A stretch of 64,000 bases of DNA from Linum tenue (GCA_946122785.1 CAMGYJ010000007.1:7146909-7210908); one strand, 5' to 3'. Positions 33,201-46,200 are shown, numbered from the stretch's first letter. Translations and numbers: made by a program. The notes: generated by a model not told the origin, from the letters alone.

Positions 33201-36061
33201 ACTCATCACCTTCTTTGAAGGACCTGGGTACTTATGTACCATATGCATATGATCCCCTTCAATATTTCTCTGTAAACAGGTAAATTTAAGAGGGAAATTA
33301 CATGAACAACAAATTATCCTGAAATACTGAAGGCCACCAAATACTAGAATTGCAACCAAAACAAGAAACAAAAAGCATATATTTAAGCAGTGCTGAAACT
33401 TGTACAGCATTGTATCGGAATAAAGTTCAATCAGTAGGTTCCCCATTGAGAGCCCCCATGTCAAATAACACGACCAACATTAAATCTTTGTTATCACAAA
33501 ATGAATGAGCTGGACAAGCGAAGTCATATTATACACAATAAATCATATTTCACATGGTATATTATCCAATAAATCCCATAATACTAAAGAAGCAGTGTTG
33601 TTTAATAAATCACAGCATGCACCTGTATACCAATTTGATTAGGCCGCACGTGCCCGTCATCGATGCTTGTACCTGCAAAACACAGAAACTTTACACATCA
33701 GTCATGTTAAGTAAGAAGACACCAAGTTTTAAAAGAGGACTTCCTCCAGCATCTTTAGAAAAGTATTCACTGCCGTTCAACCCACTGGCTGGATTTGCTG
33801 ATGAAGTGATATGGGGCAGATGATTATCTTGTCCAAGTGCTTTGACAGTTTCTGAAGCCATTCTGTTTGGAGTACTATTACTGCTGCGATTAGCCATGAT
33901 GCGTTCACTGCCATACAACCCACTGGCTGGATTTGCTGATGAAGTTTTGTGCCCGAGATGGTTATCTTGTTCCAGTGATTTGACAGCATCTGAAGCCGTT
34001 GTTCTCTTTGGATTGCCTGTATTTTCAATATTAACCATGTTCTCCTGTTCACGACCAGCAGTCTGGGCACTTGATGTTTGAACAGGTTTTGGAGGAAGAT
34101 TTACATGATGATCCGCCTTAAGCTGGCTGGGAAAGGACCCATTCAGTTTCTGGCGTTTCCTATCAGGTTCCTTTGGTGCACCATCAGAGCACATTGTGTT
34201 CGACTTTCTGGAAGCATTCCTGGACTGGTTCTTATAAATGTTGGCTTTAACCGAAACCAAAGCAGATTGCTTATTTTGTTGTGCGGACTTAAGCTTCAGT
34301 TCCTGTTCCCGCAAAGCAATCTGCTGCCGTAAGTCGTGTAGTTTAGCTTGGTTTGAACCTAGACCCAGCCCAAAGGTATTCGCTTGAGTAACTGTATTTC
34401 TATTACCATTGCTGAAATTTCTAACTCGTGATGTTTGCTCAGCTTGTGCTGTCCAAGTTCGAGAACTATTTACTCTGTTGATCTTGCTGGCGGATGAGAC
34501 AAATGTGCGACTCAGGGATGGTTTCCTAGGAATTATGTTTCGTACATTGTTTCCAGCATGTTGTAACTTCTTGGGCATTGATGAAGGTGGAATTACCATC
34601 CCATTTCCATCTGTTCCATTTCTCCTTGTAGATCCCAAATTCTTCTTTTGACTCTTATCGTCAGATTCACTACCAGTATCCTCATCCGAGAATCTTATCA
34701 CAAGATTATTGTCACCTGCTGAAGCTGGTTGCCATCCTGAACTAGATGATCTGCCTGATATCGAATTCTTCCCAAAGCTCTTGTCATTATTTGCTCCTAC
34801 AGAGGTGTGGTTCGTAAAATCAACAGAATTCACAGGACTAGTCGTCCGAGTTCCATTCTCTGCAACACATGTACGAATTCCTCAGGCATAAAAGTAAGCA
34901 ATATATAACCACAGGACAAAAACATATGATCTGACACAAGCATCCAAAGCGCAGACTACACAGCACTAAACAGAAGGAGCAAACTAGCACAAAGTATGCT
35001 AGGCAGAAGGAATGGTATTTCATCTTCTTCCATTATAGGCAAGTAAGCTTCACCTGAAGGAACACATAGCATAGACGTCTTTGTTGGCTCAACAAGACAA
35101 AGCCCCCCAGCTTCTGAAGGAACATCAGTGCCAGATGACTCCAGCAACCTGGAACTGCAGTTTTCCTGTGGGATAAAGACGTTGCCATAATTTGAGAGCG
35201 GAAGAGAAAGACGGTAAGCTTAAGTTTACAAAAGCATTACATGAATATTCAACAACACTTGAGTAGAGAGCGGGTGAGCATTGATTGAACTAGTGCCATA
35301 ATTACGTAGCAAACTAAGTTCCATAAACCCAGACAACAGAGTATCAAACTCAAAAGAGATAATGTAGTGTCAGAAGAAACCAAATCCAGAAGGCGTAGAC
35401 TGCCATGGCGGGACGGGGAAAACAAGTAGCCGTGTGCAATATATCAATTATAGTCTCGAAACCTATTCCTCTTTAACAAACCAAGACTGTATAGAATCAG
35501 GCCACGGCCAAAATCACTAAACCCCCGATCCCTAACATTTTGCTCAATTATAATTCGGACGAACGGACTATTATATAAAACCCCAAAGACGCTCATACAA
35601 GCTGTTCAAATCAAGTCTGTGTTAACTACCATAATTGCGACAAGCACGTCCTGCTCTCACAGATATCAAATGGGAGCTTCCCCAGCTCGTATCAAATCAT
35701 CTCACACGCAGAAACCCATCCAATCTTCAGATGAAAAGCATAGGGAACAGTAATCTCAGGCGCAAACAAGCTAGCGTCGACTGAACACGCTCAAATTCCA
35801 TCGTCCAATCGTGACGTCTCCAAGTACCATAAGCAGGACCAGCAGAAGCAGAATACGCAAAACAACAAACGCGAAAACGAAAGACAAGGTGGAGGAGAAA
35901 TAACGTACGTCGTCGTCAGATGATGAAGAAAGCTCCCCGTCTTCCCTACGGACCGCGGCCGCCAGCTGCTCCGACGAATTAGGGTTCGTCGACGGTTCGG
36001 GAAGATTAGAAGCAACCGGTAATTCGGTCAAGTTCTCCAGCTCGGCTCCACCGACCTCCAT
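27284..36061 (-). CDS. ZFC3H1: ZFC3H1-like zinc-finger protein, eleven exons
   Basis: Minus-strand exons by eye are 36061-35909, 35165-35054, 34859-33723, 33672-33623, 33269-33126, 33022-32140, 31387-30752, 30676-30363, 29996-29907, 29831-29706 and 29062-27284. They join in phase to about 1,800 residues. The order matches the family. There is a long Ser/Asn-rich charged N-terminus with a coiled segment (ALREQELKLKSAQQNKQ), then a Glu/Arg coiled coil (MEETLDRELEEAQELRHRCEIEERNALKAYRRAQRAL). Next come the putative zinc finger FWPLCMYELRGKCNNSECPLQH and a helical-repeat C-terminus (ALSILSRAIESDPASETSWIIYLLVY...). Human ZFC3H1 acts with MTR4 in nuclear RNA surveillance; the same role here is inferred. 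Two in-frame tandem duplications are described in the findings. Exon 8's 3' border could lie three bases away. Confidence 0.85.
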
Positions 36062-36892
36062 TTACCTTCCTCTCTAGCCTGACGAAGAAGAAGAACAGGG
36101 GAGAGAAACTCAGGCAAAGCGTTCGTTTATGGCGGCCTCTCTCTCTCTCTCTCTCTCCTGGGAACGTGTGGCGGTTACTGCAGGATTTTTCTCATTATTA
36201 TTCACTCTGTGAATCTGAATTAACGGAATGGAGGGAGAGGGAGGGAGAGGGGAAGAGGAGGAGAATCGTGTGGGAGGCGGCAGTGGCAAACGCTGCGCTA
36301 AAAGTACGGAAATGCCCTCGCGTATAGTTTTGGCCTTTTGGGCCTTTCTCCCCGACCCGAAAAGGGTGCCGCGTTGTGGCTTCTTACCGTCCCCAGGCAG
36401 CGCGCAGAAAAAAGTGACAGACACGTCAGCCATATGTGACACCATAGAAAAGTGGCCACGTGTGGCGGATATACTCGTCAGAATCGCATCGCTTACTGCA
36501 TAACATCCGTGATTACCGGCACAGCCCTGGCCCCTGGGGCTCCGCGTCCTAATCCTAACGGTAAATTAGATTCTTCTCTGGCCCAAGATACTTTTGGGCT
36601 ATATAGTTGGGCTAGCCCATAGTATTGGCCCCAAACTGGACTGATCAGATAACTTAGGCTTCGAAATAATCTTCGGCATTGGCATGGCCCATCTGAGAAC
36701 ACGGACTGAACGAGCTTACGCCACGTGTCTATTTCCGACTCGGTCAAGGAAAAGGGATACACACCTAAAATCAAGGAACCTTTCCCTCCGCCAGAAGACT
36801 AAGCGAGACAATTCAAATCCGTATCGAACAAGGACCGATCCTCCACCGTCCAATACATCCAATCGACGGCCCAGAATCAACCCTCTCATACA

Positions 36893-36905
36893 GAACATTC
36901 CAGAA
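36893..36905 (+). promoter_or_regulatory. Heat-shock element
   Basis: GAAcaTTCcaGAA is a perfect three-unit nGAAnnTTCnnGAAn heat-shock-factor site. It ends 12 bp before the TATA box of the HSP70 gene, a position typical of heat-inducible plant promoters. Confidence 0.8.
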
Positions 36906-36917
36906 CTGAAGCCCCTG

Positions 36918-36925
36918 TATAAAAA
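36918..36925 (+). promoter_or_regulatory. HSP70 TATA box
   Basis: TATAAAAA lies about 120 bp before the HSP70 ATG at 37047, leaving a leader of roughly 90 bases. Confidence 0.75.
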
Positions 36926-37046
36926 CGGAACTCCCACCTGCACTCTCCACCATCTGAATCGAATCACGTACTGCGAGTCTTCCCCCCGAAAGAAATCGAA
37001 CAACAACCTCCCGTAGTTCTACCCTCAGAGTGTTCATCGCTCCAAA

Positions 37047-39167
37047 ATGCCGGGGAAAGGAGAAGGTCCGGCGATCGGCATTGATCTCGGCACGACGTAC
37101 TCCTGCGTCGGCGTCTGGCAGCACGATAGGGTCGAGATCATCGCCAACGATCAGGGAAACCGAACGACGCCGTCTTATGTCGCCTTCACCGACAGCGAGC
37201 GCCTGATCGGCGATGCCGCCAAGAACCAGGTCGCCATGAACCCTATCAACACCGTCTTCGGTAAGTCCCAGTTTTCCTATTTGAATTTTTTTTCCGGATG
37301 ATTCAATCCCTAAAAAAATTCAATGTCAGGGCGTCGCGATTGTGAGTTTTGATAGTGTGGAAGTGATTTCTTAGCCAATTGAGAGATTTTGAATTGGAGC
37401 TTAATTTCCTGTGTTTTGATTGTTTCAGATGCGAAGAGGCTGATTGGCAGGAGGTTCAGCGATTCGTCGGTGCAGAGCGACGTTAAGCTCTGGCCATTCA
37501 AGGTCATCGCCGGTCCAGGCGACAAGCCGATGATCAACGTGAGCTACAAAGGCGACGAGAAGCAATTCGCCGCCGAGGAGATCTCGTCCATGGTCCTAAT
37601 CAAGATGCGAGAGATCGCCGAGGCTTTCCTAGGCACCGATGTGAAGAACGCCGTCGTCACCGTCCCTGCCTACTTCAACGACTCGCAGCGCCAGGCAACA
37701 AAGGACGCGGGCGTGATCGCCGGCCTCAACGTCATGCGCATCATCAACGAGCCCACCGCGGCCGCCATCGCCTACGGCCTCGACAAGAAGGCCACCAGCG
37801 TCGGCGAGAAGAACGTCCTGATCTTCGATCTCGGCGGTGGCACCTTCGATGTCTCGCTTCTCACCATCGAAGAGGGCATCTTCGAAGTGAAGGCCACCGC
37901 TGGAGACACGCACTTGGGAGGCGAGGATTTCGACAACAGGATGGTGAATCACTTCGTTCAGGAGTTTAAGAGGAAGAACAAGAAGGACATCAGCGGGAGC
38001 CCGAGAGCTCTCAGGAGGCTCAGGACAGCCTGCGAGAGAGCCAAGAGAACCCTCTCCTCCACCGCGCAGACCACGATCGAGATCGATTCGCTCTTCGAGG
38101 GGATCGATTTCTACTCCACCATCACCCGCGCGAGGTTCGAGGAGATGAACATGGATCTTTTCAGAAAATGTATGGAGCCAGTGGAGAAGTGCTTGAGGGA
38201 TGCGAAGATGGACAAGAGCACGGTGCACGACGTGGTTCTCGTGGGCGGTTCGACGAGGATCCCCAAGGTTCAGCAGCTCCTGCAGGACTTCTTCAACGGG
38301 AAGGAGCTCTGCAAGAGCATTAACCCTGATGAAGCCGTGGCTTATGGTGCGGCAGTCCAGGCTGCGATTCTGAGCGGCGAGGGTAATGAGAAGGTTCAGG
38401 ATTTGCTTCTCCTGGACGTCACGCCTCTGTCTCTAGGGCTTGAAACTGCTGGAGGTGTGATGACTGTTCTGATCCAGAGGAACACGACGATCCCAACCAA
38501 GAAGGAGCAGGTTTTCTCGACGTACTCCGACAATCAGCCTGGAGTGTTGATTCAGGTGTACGAAGGCGAGAGGACGAGGACGAGGGACAATAACTTGTTG
38601 GGCAAGTTTGAGCTCTCTGGCATCCCGCCGGCTCCCAGGGGTGTCCCTCAGATCACCGTGTGCTTCGACATCGATGCCAACGGCATCCTGAATGTCTCGG
38701 CGGAGGATAAGACGACGGGGCAGAAGAACAAGATCACGATCACCAACGACAAGGGCAGGCTGTCGAAGGACGAGATTGAGAAGATGGTTCAGGAGGCCGA
38801 GAGGTACAAGGCCGAGGACGAGGACCACAAGAAGAAGGTGGAGGCGAAGAATGCGTTGGAGAACTACGCTTACAACATGAGGAACACGGTGAGGGACGAG
38901 AAGATTAGCTCCAAGTTGGCCGCCGACGACAAGAAGAAGATTGAGGACTCCATCGACCAGGCGATCCAGTGGCTGGATAACAACCAGCTTGCGGAGTCGG
39001 ACGAGTTCGAGGATAAGATGAAGGAGCTCGAGGGGATTTGCAACCCTATCATTGCGAAGATGTACCAGGGTGGCGCCGGTCCTGACATGGGTGCCGGCGG
39101 GCATGATGACGCTCCTCCGGCTGGCGGCAGCAGCGGTGCCGGCCCCAAGATTGAAGAAGTCGATTAA
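37047..39167 (+). CDS. HSP70: Cytosolic HSP70 chaperone
   Basis: Two exons (37047-37260 and 37429-39167) encode 650 residues, the usual length for plant cytosolic HSP70/HSC70. The nucleotide-binding domain shows [14 protein letters not shown], the phosphate-2 region [12 protein letters not shown] and [14 protein letters not shown]. The substrate domain follows with [17 protein letters not shown]. The lid and a Gly-rich tail end in EEVD, the cytosolic TPR-co-chaperone tag. The single intron interrupts the codon for Asp72 (phase 1), a position conserved in plant cytosolic HSP70 genes. There is no signal or transit peptide. The upstream heat-shock element suggests heat induction. Confidence 0.97.
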
Positions 39168-41011
39168 ACCGATGATAGGCTGCCGTTTCGGAGTTTTGCA
39201 TAGGTCCCATTCTCAGCTTTTTCTGGTGTCCCTTTTAGCTTCCTTTTTTCCGTAATCTAGCTTATAGTCGAGAACAACAATTATGCTTTTCTTTCCTTTC
39301 ATTTAGCATTGAAAGAATGTTTTGGGTAATGTCACAGTTTCTAATTGAAGGACTATTATTTTCCAAACTCTCTTTCTTCATGTCAACCCGCTGTAGTTTC
39401 CGATTTTCTTCACGACTTCCTCCTCCATTTCCACTAATTGACGGCAGAAAGCTTTGAGCTCGAACGGTTCTTCCTTGAAGCTGAATCTGTATTCTTTCCA
39501 CTGGTAATCACAAACACCGTCGCTGCTAACTGCTGCAACTTTTGCTAACATGTCGAAGCCCTTCCGATCCACCGATAACATGTATGCATCCTGGTTAACA
39601 AGCGAGAGGAAACTGCTTAGCTTTGCTATGCTGTTGCGAAGCAAAGGGAGAAAGGATGGTGGAAGTAAGTTTTGAGTTTCTTACCCTGGCATTAAAAGGG
39701 TTAGGGCCTTACGCCTTGCTTTGCTTTGGTTTATGCCATCAATGAGCCTGGAAGAGAACGATGCTGCAAAGTGTGGAACACCAAACTGTTAACTGATATG
39801 CACATATGGGATAAACATGGCGATTCAGACATGAGAATTAAGTACAGTAGAATCAATATGTAAAGGCTATACCCAACGGATCGGTTCTAGACTTTTCAAT
39901 CTCTTCAGTATCAACTTCATGTGTTCCTCCACCGCCATCTACATACATGCATGAACTGGATGGAGAACAACTTGACAAGTTAATTTCCTGAATCTCTAGT
40001 CACAATTTTGTTTTTCTTCTCTAAGAGGTAATATGTCCCCAGTTAGAGCGATCCGTGCTGGTAACTATGCATCAAACACGTAAAACACTACTCAGTATCT
40101 TGGAGCACATATTGGAAAACGGGATCAAGCTCTTACATAGAACATCAGTCACTAAACCGCCATATATAACTACTAACTTGTCATGGAAGCAAATCTGGCA
40201 AATGCTAAAACCACAACTGATGAACTAAGAGGGGGAGAGAAGAAAAGTAACTCAGAAACCAACCTTATCTGTCAATTTCAGTAAATTTGCCAAGGGCCCT
40301 GGGAAGGGACTAGCAACAGAGAATGAGCTACGCTCATCAATGATGGTATTCTGCAAAAATAGACCAGAACCACAAATTTAAACTCCGCTATACAAATTTA
40401 TGTGGAAACCAACAGCTTCAACATATTTCATGTCAATTCTCATGCTCAGGTGGCATACGAATTCTGCGTAAGCTGTACAGGAACATCAAGAAATGTTGTC
40501 ATCATATCATTTTACCGTCAGGCATAGGTGAACGAATCGAAAAAACGAGAAAACTAATAGAACCAGATTCAGAATGGTACCATGTTGTGCATATCTTAGT
40601 CTTGTACCCATATGAATGGCCTTCCTTTCTTCATTATATACTTCACCTTTGAACTGTATACATCCTCCTTGCTATGATCAATGCAGATTTCAAGTATTGA
40701 TTAGCAGAAAAAAGACATACTAAGTTATGTTCCGCATGATAAAATCACTCCAACCCAAAGAAGAGATATCCTATTCCTTAATTCCTCGGCAACCAAACAA
40801 AGCTATGACCTGGGATATACATTTCAGCTTGAACTAATATGCTTACCTTCCTTTTGCATCTGCTTTGATTGTATGGAGATGACCTTGCCAGTTAGAAGCC
40901 AGTACATTCTACAGAAAAGCATTACCAATTCACTAGTGGGTTTTTCTCCCAAGGAACGAAATGGTTTTCAGCTGCTAAGAAAGGAAGAAGGTGGAGTAAT
41001 TGAGCACCTTG

Positions 41012-41596
41012 TGTTAAATCACTATGCACCCCAATTCATTTTCATAGAACACTTAGAGAAAGGAGGGAAGACACCTAGGGTTTATTTAATTATTCGAATT
41101 CCAAACAAGAATGGATCGGACTCAATCAATTGGATGAATCCAATACAAGAGTCGATACTGAAACTAATTAATTGAGAAGACAAGGAAGAGAAGCAGCCAT
41201 GCCCAGATAGTCTGAGTTCCTAGCCACAGCTCCAACTCAGCTATCCAGACACTACACGATTGAACCCAGACCAAAGGCTCCCAGAGAACAGACCTGTTCT
41301 AACTGAGCCAGAGGAAACCGTCATCGATCTTCTTCATGCAATGCTCCTTAAATAGAACTCCATCCTTCAATTCGCCTCTTCCTTCATCAATGATGTTACC
41401 GTTTGGAGTCTTGAGTTGTTGTCGAACACCGAGACCTGGAAAGTCGAGGGAGCTCCCCTCTTTTGTGTTTTCTTCGAAGATGCTGGAGGGATGAAGGTGA
41501 GTACGCTCTCTCTTTGGCTTTGACGACATCGTTTGGTTCATGCGGTTGAGTGGGCTCACGTGGACTTTCAATGATGTCATCAGGCCAGGCCCAACA
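41012..41596 (-). repeat. Copia 3' LTR
   Basis: This 585-bp repeat has TG...CA ends. By eye it differs from the 5' copy at two places (CAACTCAGC versus CAACTCGGC, CGTTTGG versus CGTTGGG). Confidence 0.95.
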
Positions 41597-41899
41597 ATCT
41601 CCCCCTGCGTTCGAGCCTTGATCCCTGCAGACATTAAGCCATTATCGAAGCATCCTGTCTATAAAGAAAAGGAGAGACACATAATTCCAGTGAAGCAATA
41701 GCCAACACAGTCTTGATTATTCAGCCTTAACTTAGACAATTATGGTCTTTCACATAAGCTAGACCATTATGGTCTTTCAAACAAAACAACCAGTCAAAAC
41801 CAACTACTAGATCATTATGATCTTTTACTACTATGACAGAGTTCTAGGTTTCAAGATACTCTCATTATTTAGACCCGACATTTTGAATCAAGTGCCAGA

Positions 41900-43036
41900 C
41901 TATTCCTTTGTTGCTTCCCCTTGAGTTTTGTCCTCCTGAGCATTTGCAGTTTCAGCTTGCTCCCCCTGAGTTGCATTTCCTCCTTCTTCCTCCATCAATT
42001 CTTTTTCAAGATCCTCAGCAAACATCTTGATGTCTTTCTCTGAAAGGATTTCAGGTTCCAGTACTGCTTCCTCTTCTTCGAAATCAATGATTAAATTTTT
42101 GCAGACAGAAGAGGAGGATTCCCCAAGTTTCAGAGTTTTTGAGCATGTCTTGGAATAGGGTTTAGGCCTTTTAGCTGCGGGGTCAAGAGTAGTATCTCCC
42201 CTTTTCGAAGTGAGAGGGTCAACCTTGATATAGGCAAGGACAACAATAGCTGGAATGGATACTGAAGTGTCGGATGAGGAGTAGCCATCAAGTGAAATAC
42301 CAAGATTTGAAATTAGAAGAGTGATAAGGCCACCAAAGGGAAGGCTGCCTCCTAAGTGAGCCTCAGCACTTCGAACAATTGACCCGAACAGCAGTTGACA
42401 GTAGTCAATTTTGCGACCAGTGAGAGCATTGGAGAGTATCCAAAGATCCTTTTTGGTAACAATGTGGTGGCAGCTGGAGCGGGGAAGGAAGTAGTGTGTA
42501 ATGAAGTAGTGAAGGGTTCGCAGGGCAGGGTTGAGATCAGCAGTGGTGACAGTTTCATGAGCAGCAACAGGACGCTGAGCAATGCGGGAGTATTCTATGA
42601 CGTGATCGAAATCATAGAAAAGAAACTCGTCCTCATGTGCCAAGGGAAGAGATTCTCCGACAGGAAAGTTTAGCAGAGTTCCTAAGGCATCAGCAGTGAG
42701 AGAGATCCGATAGCCATTCACTAGAGTGGAGAGTTTTCGAGTAGTGATCCCTTGACAGTCCAGATTTGCATAAAATATGCGAACAGGTAGAGGACAGGCT
42801 GGCAGGGGCGGATAATGCATAAGAAATTCCCACCCTAGGTTTCGAATGTAAGGAGTGATATCTACTCCATATGATTTGAACTCAAAGAGATCGAGGGTAA
42901 TGGGATCAGCTAATCGACGGGATGCAAAAAATTCCTTGAAGCGATGCAGGTTGAAATCAACTGGCTCATGAAAGGTTCTACCTACATATGTGACAATGGC
43001 TCCAGGGATGTTGGATGAGGTAAATAGTTCTGTCAT
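41900..43036 (-). CDS. Extra ORF downstream of Copia pol, plant transposon protein domain
   Basis: A 378-residue frame starts at ATG 43036 (MTELFTSSNIPG); the same frame is open upstream to 43207. It lies between pol and the polypurine tract, the position where SIRE-like Copia elements carry an env-like ORF. The content (VDFNLHRFKEFFASRRLADP.., VRIFYANLD, GYRISLTADALGTLLNFPVGE, and an R..HYFITHYFLPRS..H segment) resembles the 'putative plant transposon protein' domain found in many plant repeats, of unknown function. The C-terminus is acidic (EDLEKELMEEEGG). I see no signal peptide in the short form. The longer upstream version has a hydrophobic start that could be spurious. Confidence 0.7.
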   Translation of the reverse strand: MTELFTSSNIPGAIVTYVGRTFHEPVDFNLHRFKEFFASRRLADPITLDLFEFKSYGVDITPYIRNLGWEFLMHYPPLPACPLPVRIFYANLDCQGITTRKLSTLVNGYRISLTADALGTLLNFPVGESLPLAHEDEFLFYDFDHVIEYSRIAQRPVAAHETVTTADLNPALRTLHYFITHYFLPRSSCHHIVTKKDLWILSNALTGRKIDYCQLLFGSIVRSAEAHLGGSLPFGGLITLLISNLGISLDGYSSSDTSVSIPAIVVLAYIKVDPLTSKRGDTTLDPAAKRPKPYSKTCSKTLKLGESSSSVCKNLIIDFEEEEAVLEPEILSEKDIKMFAEDLEKELMEEEGGNATQGEQAETANAQEDKTQGEATKE

Positions 43037-43289
43037 GGTTGGATGGATAGAGTCGAGAGGGTTTGAGGATGGGAGAAGAGGTTCGATCAGAAGGAGACAC
43101 TTTATAGGAGCAAGAGAATAGCAAGAGACATTCTCAATCGTATCATTGATAAGTTTTGAAAACCACAGTGCATAGATAACTAAAACAGCATATGCATGAA
43201 CAAGCACTTATTGAAAGTAAAGATAGTTGACCAGGAATTTATTTATTTAGTCTAGAGCATAATTAAATAAAGGAAGAGCAGCACCTGAT

Positions 43290-46200
43290 TTAGTTGTTCC
43301 CTCGAATGGAGTGAAGTGACTGAAGGCCCAGATCATCACACAATTTGAGAAATCTTTCGGATGATAGTGCTTTGGTAAAGATATCAGCAATTTGAAAATC
43401 AGTTGAAATAAAATTTAACTCAATGTGACCAGCCTGTATGAGATCTCTAATAAAGTGATGTTTGACCTCAATGTGTTTGGTGCGACTATGATAGACAGGG
43501 TTTTTAGACATGCATATTGCGCTTGTGTTATCACAAAAAATAGGTATTTGGTTTGCAGTGATTCCATAGTCATTAAGTTGGGATTTTAGCCACATGACTT
43601 GAGTGCAACAGCACCCAGCAGCAACACATTCTGCTTCTGCAGTGGACAGAGCCACTGAGCTTTGCTTTTTACTTGACCAAGAAACAAGAGACCTACCAAA
43701 GAATTGGCAAGTACCACTAGTGCTTTTTCTGTCAGTGATACTTCCAGCAAAATCAGAGTCTGAGTATCCCACAAGGGCAGAAGAGTCTGACCTAGGATAC
43801 CAAAGCCCTAGATCACTAGATCCTTTCAAATATCTAAATATTCGTTTAACAGCTTTTAGATGACTTTCTTTGGGTTGATGTTGAAATCTTGCACAAAGAC
43901 AGACACTGAATTGTATGTCAGGTCTGCTAGAGGTTAGGTATAACAAAGATCCTATCATGCCTCTATATTTTTTCTCACATACGGAAGTTCCATTCAAATC
44001 ATAGTCTAAATGAGCATTTGATGCAATAGGAGTTTTACAGGGATTGACATTCATTAGATCAAATTTAGACAGCATGGAATGCAAGTACTTGGTTTGATGA
44101 ATGAAAATACCAAGTTCGGATTGATGAATTTGCAGGCCCAAAAAGAAATTGAGTTCCCCCATTAAGCTCATTTCAAACTTATTTTGCATGATAGAGCTGA
44201 ATTCTTCACACATGCTGGGATCAGTGCTCCCAAAGACTATATCATCCACATAGACTTGCACTATTAGTGAGTTGTTATTTTGCCTTTTAATAAACAGGGT
44301 CTTATCTACACCACCTTGACAGAAGTCTTGAGAAATTAGAAATGATGTCAGTTTCTCAAACCAAGCTCTAGGAGCTTGTTTGAGGCCATACAGAGCCTTA
44401 GATAATTTAAAAACATGATCAGGGTATTGACTGTCAATGAACCCAGGTGGTTGTTCAACATAAACATCTTCTTTTATTTCACCATTTAAAAAGGCACTTT
44501 TAACATCCATTTGAAACAATTTGATTTTCATGTAACTTGCATAAGCACACAGAAGTCTAATGGATTCAAGACGGGCAACAGGAGCAAATGTCTCATCATA
44601 GTCTATACCCTCCTCCTGACTGTACCCTTGTGCAACAAGGCGAGCTTTGTTTTTAATTATAAAGCCAAGTTCATCAGATTTGTTTCTAAATATCCATTTA
44701 GTTCCTATGACAGACACTCCTAGAGGTCTAGGTACTAGTTCCCATACTTTAAGTCTAATGAAATGAGACAGTTCTTCTTGCATAGCAAGAAGCCATTCCT
44801 CATCTAGAATTGCTTCCTTGAAGTTCTTAGGTTCAAAGAGAGAAACGAAGGAGTACTGACCTGGGACATACTTACCTCGAGTGTGTATGGGATCAGAGAG
44901 ATTACCAATAATCTGAGAGGAAGGATGTCTCTTTCTGATATGTGCTGGAGCCTCATGATTCTTACTGAGTGACCCAATTGGAGAATCTGAGTCAGATTCA
45001 GGCGATGAAGCTGGCAGTTCTGAGTTCCCTGCACCACTATTTTCACCTATTCCTGCACTATCTTTCTCAGAACAGGAGATTAGTGGAAGAAAATCATAGT
45101 TGTTGATGTCAGGATCCATAGGGAGACTATGATGTGATGTGTCAAATCTAATATGCACAGACTCCTCAACCTTCTTGGTTCTTTTATTAAATACCCTATA
45201 AGCCTGACCTTTTGAGGAGTACCCAAGAAAGATGCCAATATCAGACTTGGCGTCAAACTTTCCAAGGGTGTCTCTTGTATTCAGAATGAAGCATTTAGTA
45301 CCAAATTGATGCATGTAAGATAGCTTAGGTGGTTTACCCTTTAGTACTTCATAAGGAGTTTTGTTGACAAACTTATTTATGATGGTTCTATTTAGAATGT
45401 GGCATGCAGTGTTAACAGCTTCTCCCCATAGGTATTTAGGACAATCAAATTCTAGTAACATGGTTCTAGCAGTTTCAACTAAAGATCTATTCTTCCTTTC
45501 AACCACACCGTTTTGCTGAGGGGTTCTAGGAGCAGATAAGGTGTGGAGAATTCCTAGTTCATCACAGAGGGTACTAAATTCATCATTAATAAATTCACCC
45601 CCATTGTCACTTCTAATTGATTTGACACGTGTTTCATATTGATTTAGTATAAGTCTTATGAAGGTTTTGAATTTAGGAAAGGCTTCATCCTTAGAGGATA
45701 GAAAATGCACCCAGGTAAATCTGGAAAAATCATCAACAATTACAAGAACATAGGATTTTCCACCAAGGCTTTGCACATTGGTGGGACCAAATAGATCCAT
45801 GTGCAGTAATTCAAACACTGATTTTGAAGTAATATTGGGTTTGCTCTTAAATGATTTCTTACACTGTTTTCCAAGAATGCAGGCTTCACAAGTAAAGCTG
45901 TCAGATGACTTAATGACAGGCAGGCCTCTAACTAGATTCAATTTGGATAGCTTAGCTAATCTTGATATACTAGAGTGACCAAGCTTTCTGTGCCAGCTAA
46001 CTGTAGAATCAGATATGGTACTTAAACATATATTTTCAGACAGGTCAAGGCTAGCAAGATCAACAGTGTAAACATTGTTGACCTTTTTACCTTTGAAAAT
46101 TATTGAGTTATCCGAAATTCTTTCAATGGTGCAGCAAAAAGGGTCAAAAATGACTCGATAGGTTGAGCCACAGATTTGGCTGATTGAAAGAAGGTTATGT

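Larger units (their letters stand above)
36062..37046. promoter_or_regulatory. Shared divergent promoter region, ZFC3H1-like / HSP70
   Basis: About 985 bp separate the two divergent start codons. It holds a CT/GA microsatellite at about 36138-36160 in the ZFC3H1-side leader and G-box cores CACGTG at 36457-36462 and 36722-36727. The HSP70-side heat-shock element and TATA box are listed separately. Confidence 0.6.

Noticed and set aside
37629..39104. Long minus-strand ORFs inside HSP70
   Set aside because: They are mirror frames of the GC-rich HSP70 codons, a well-known artefact of this gene family.
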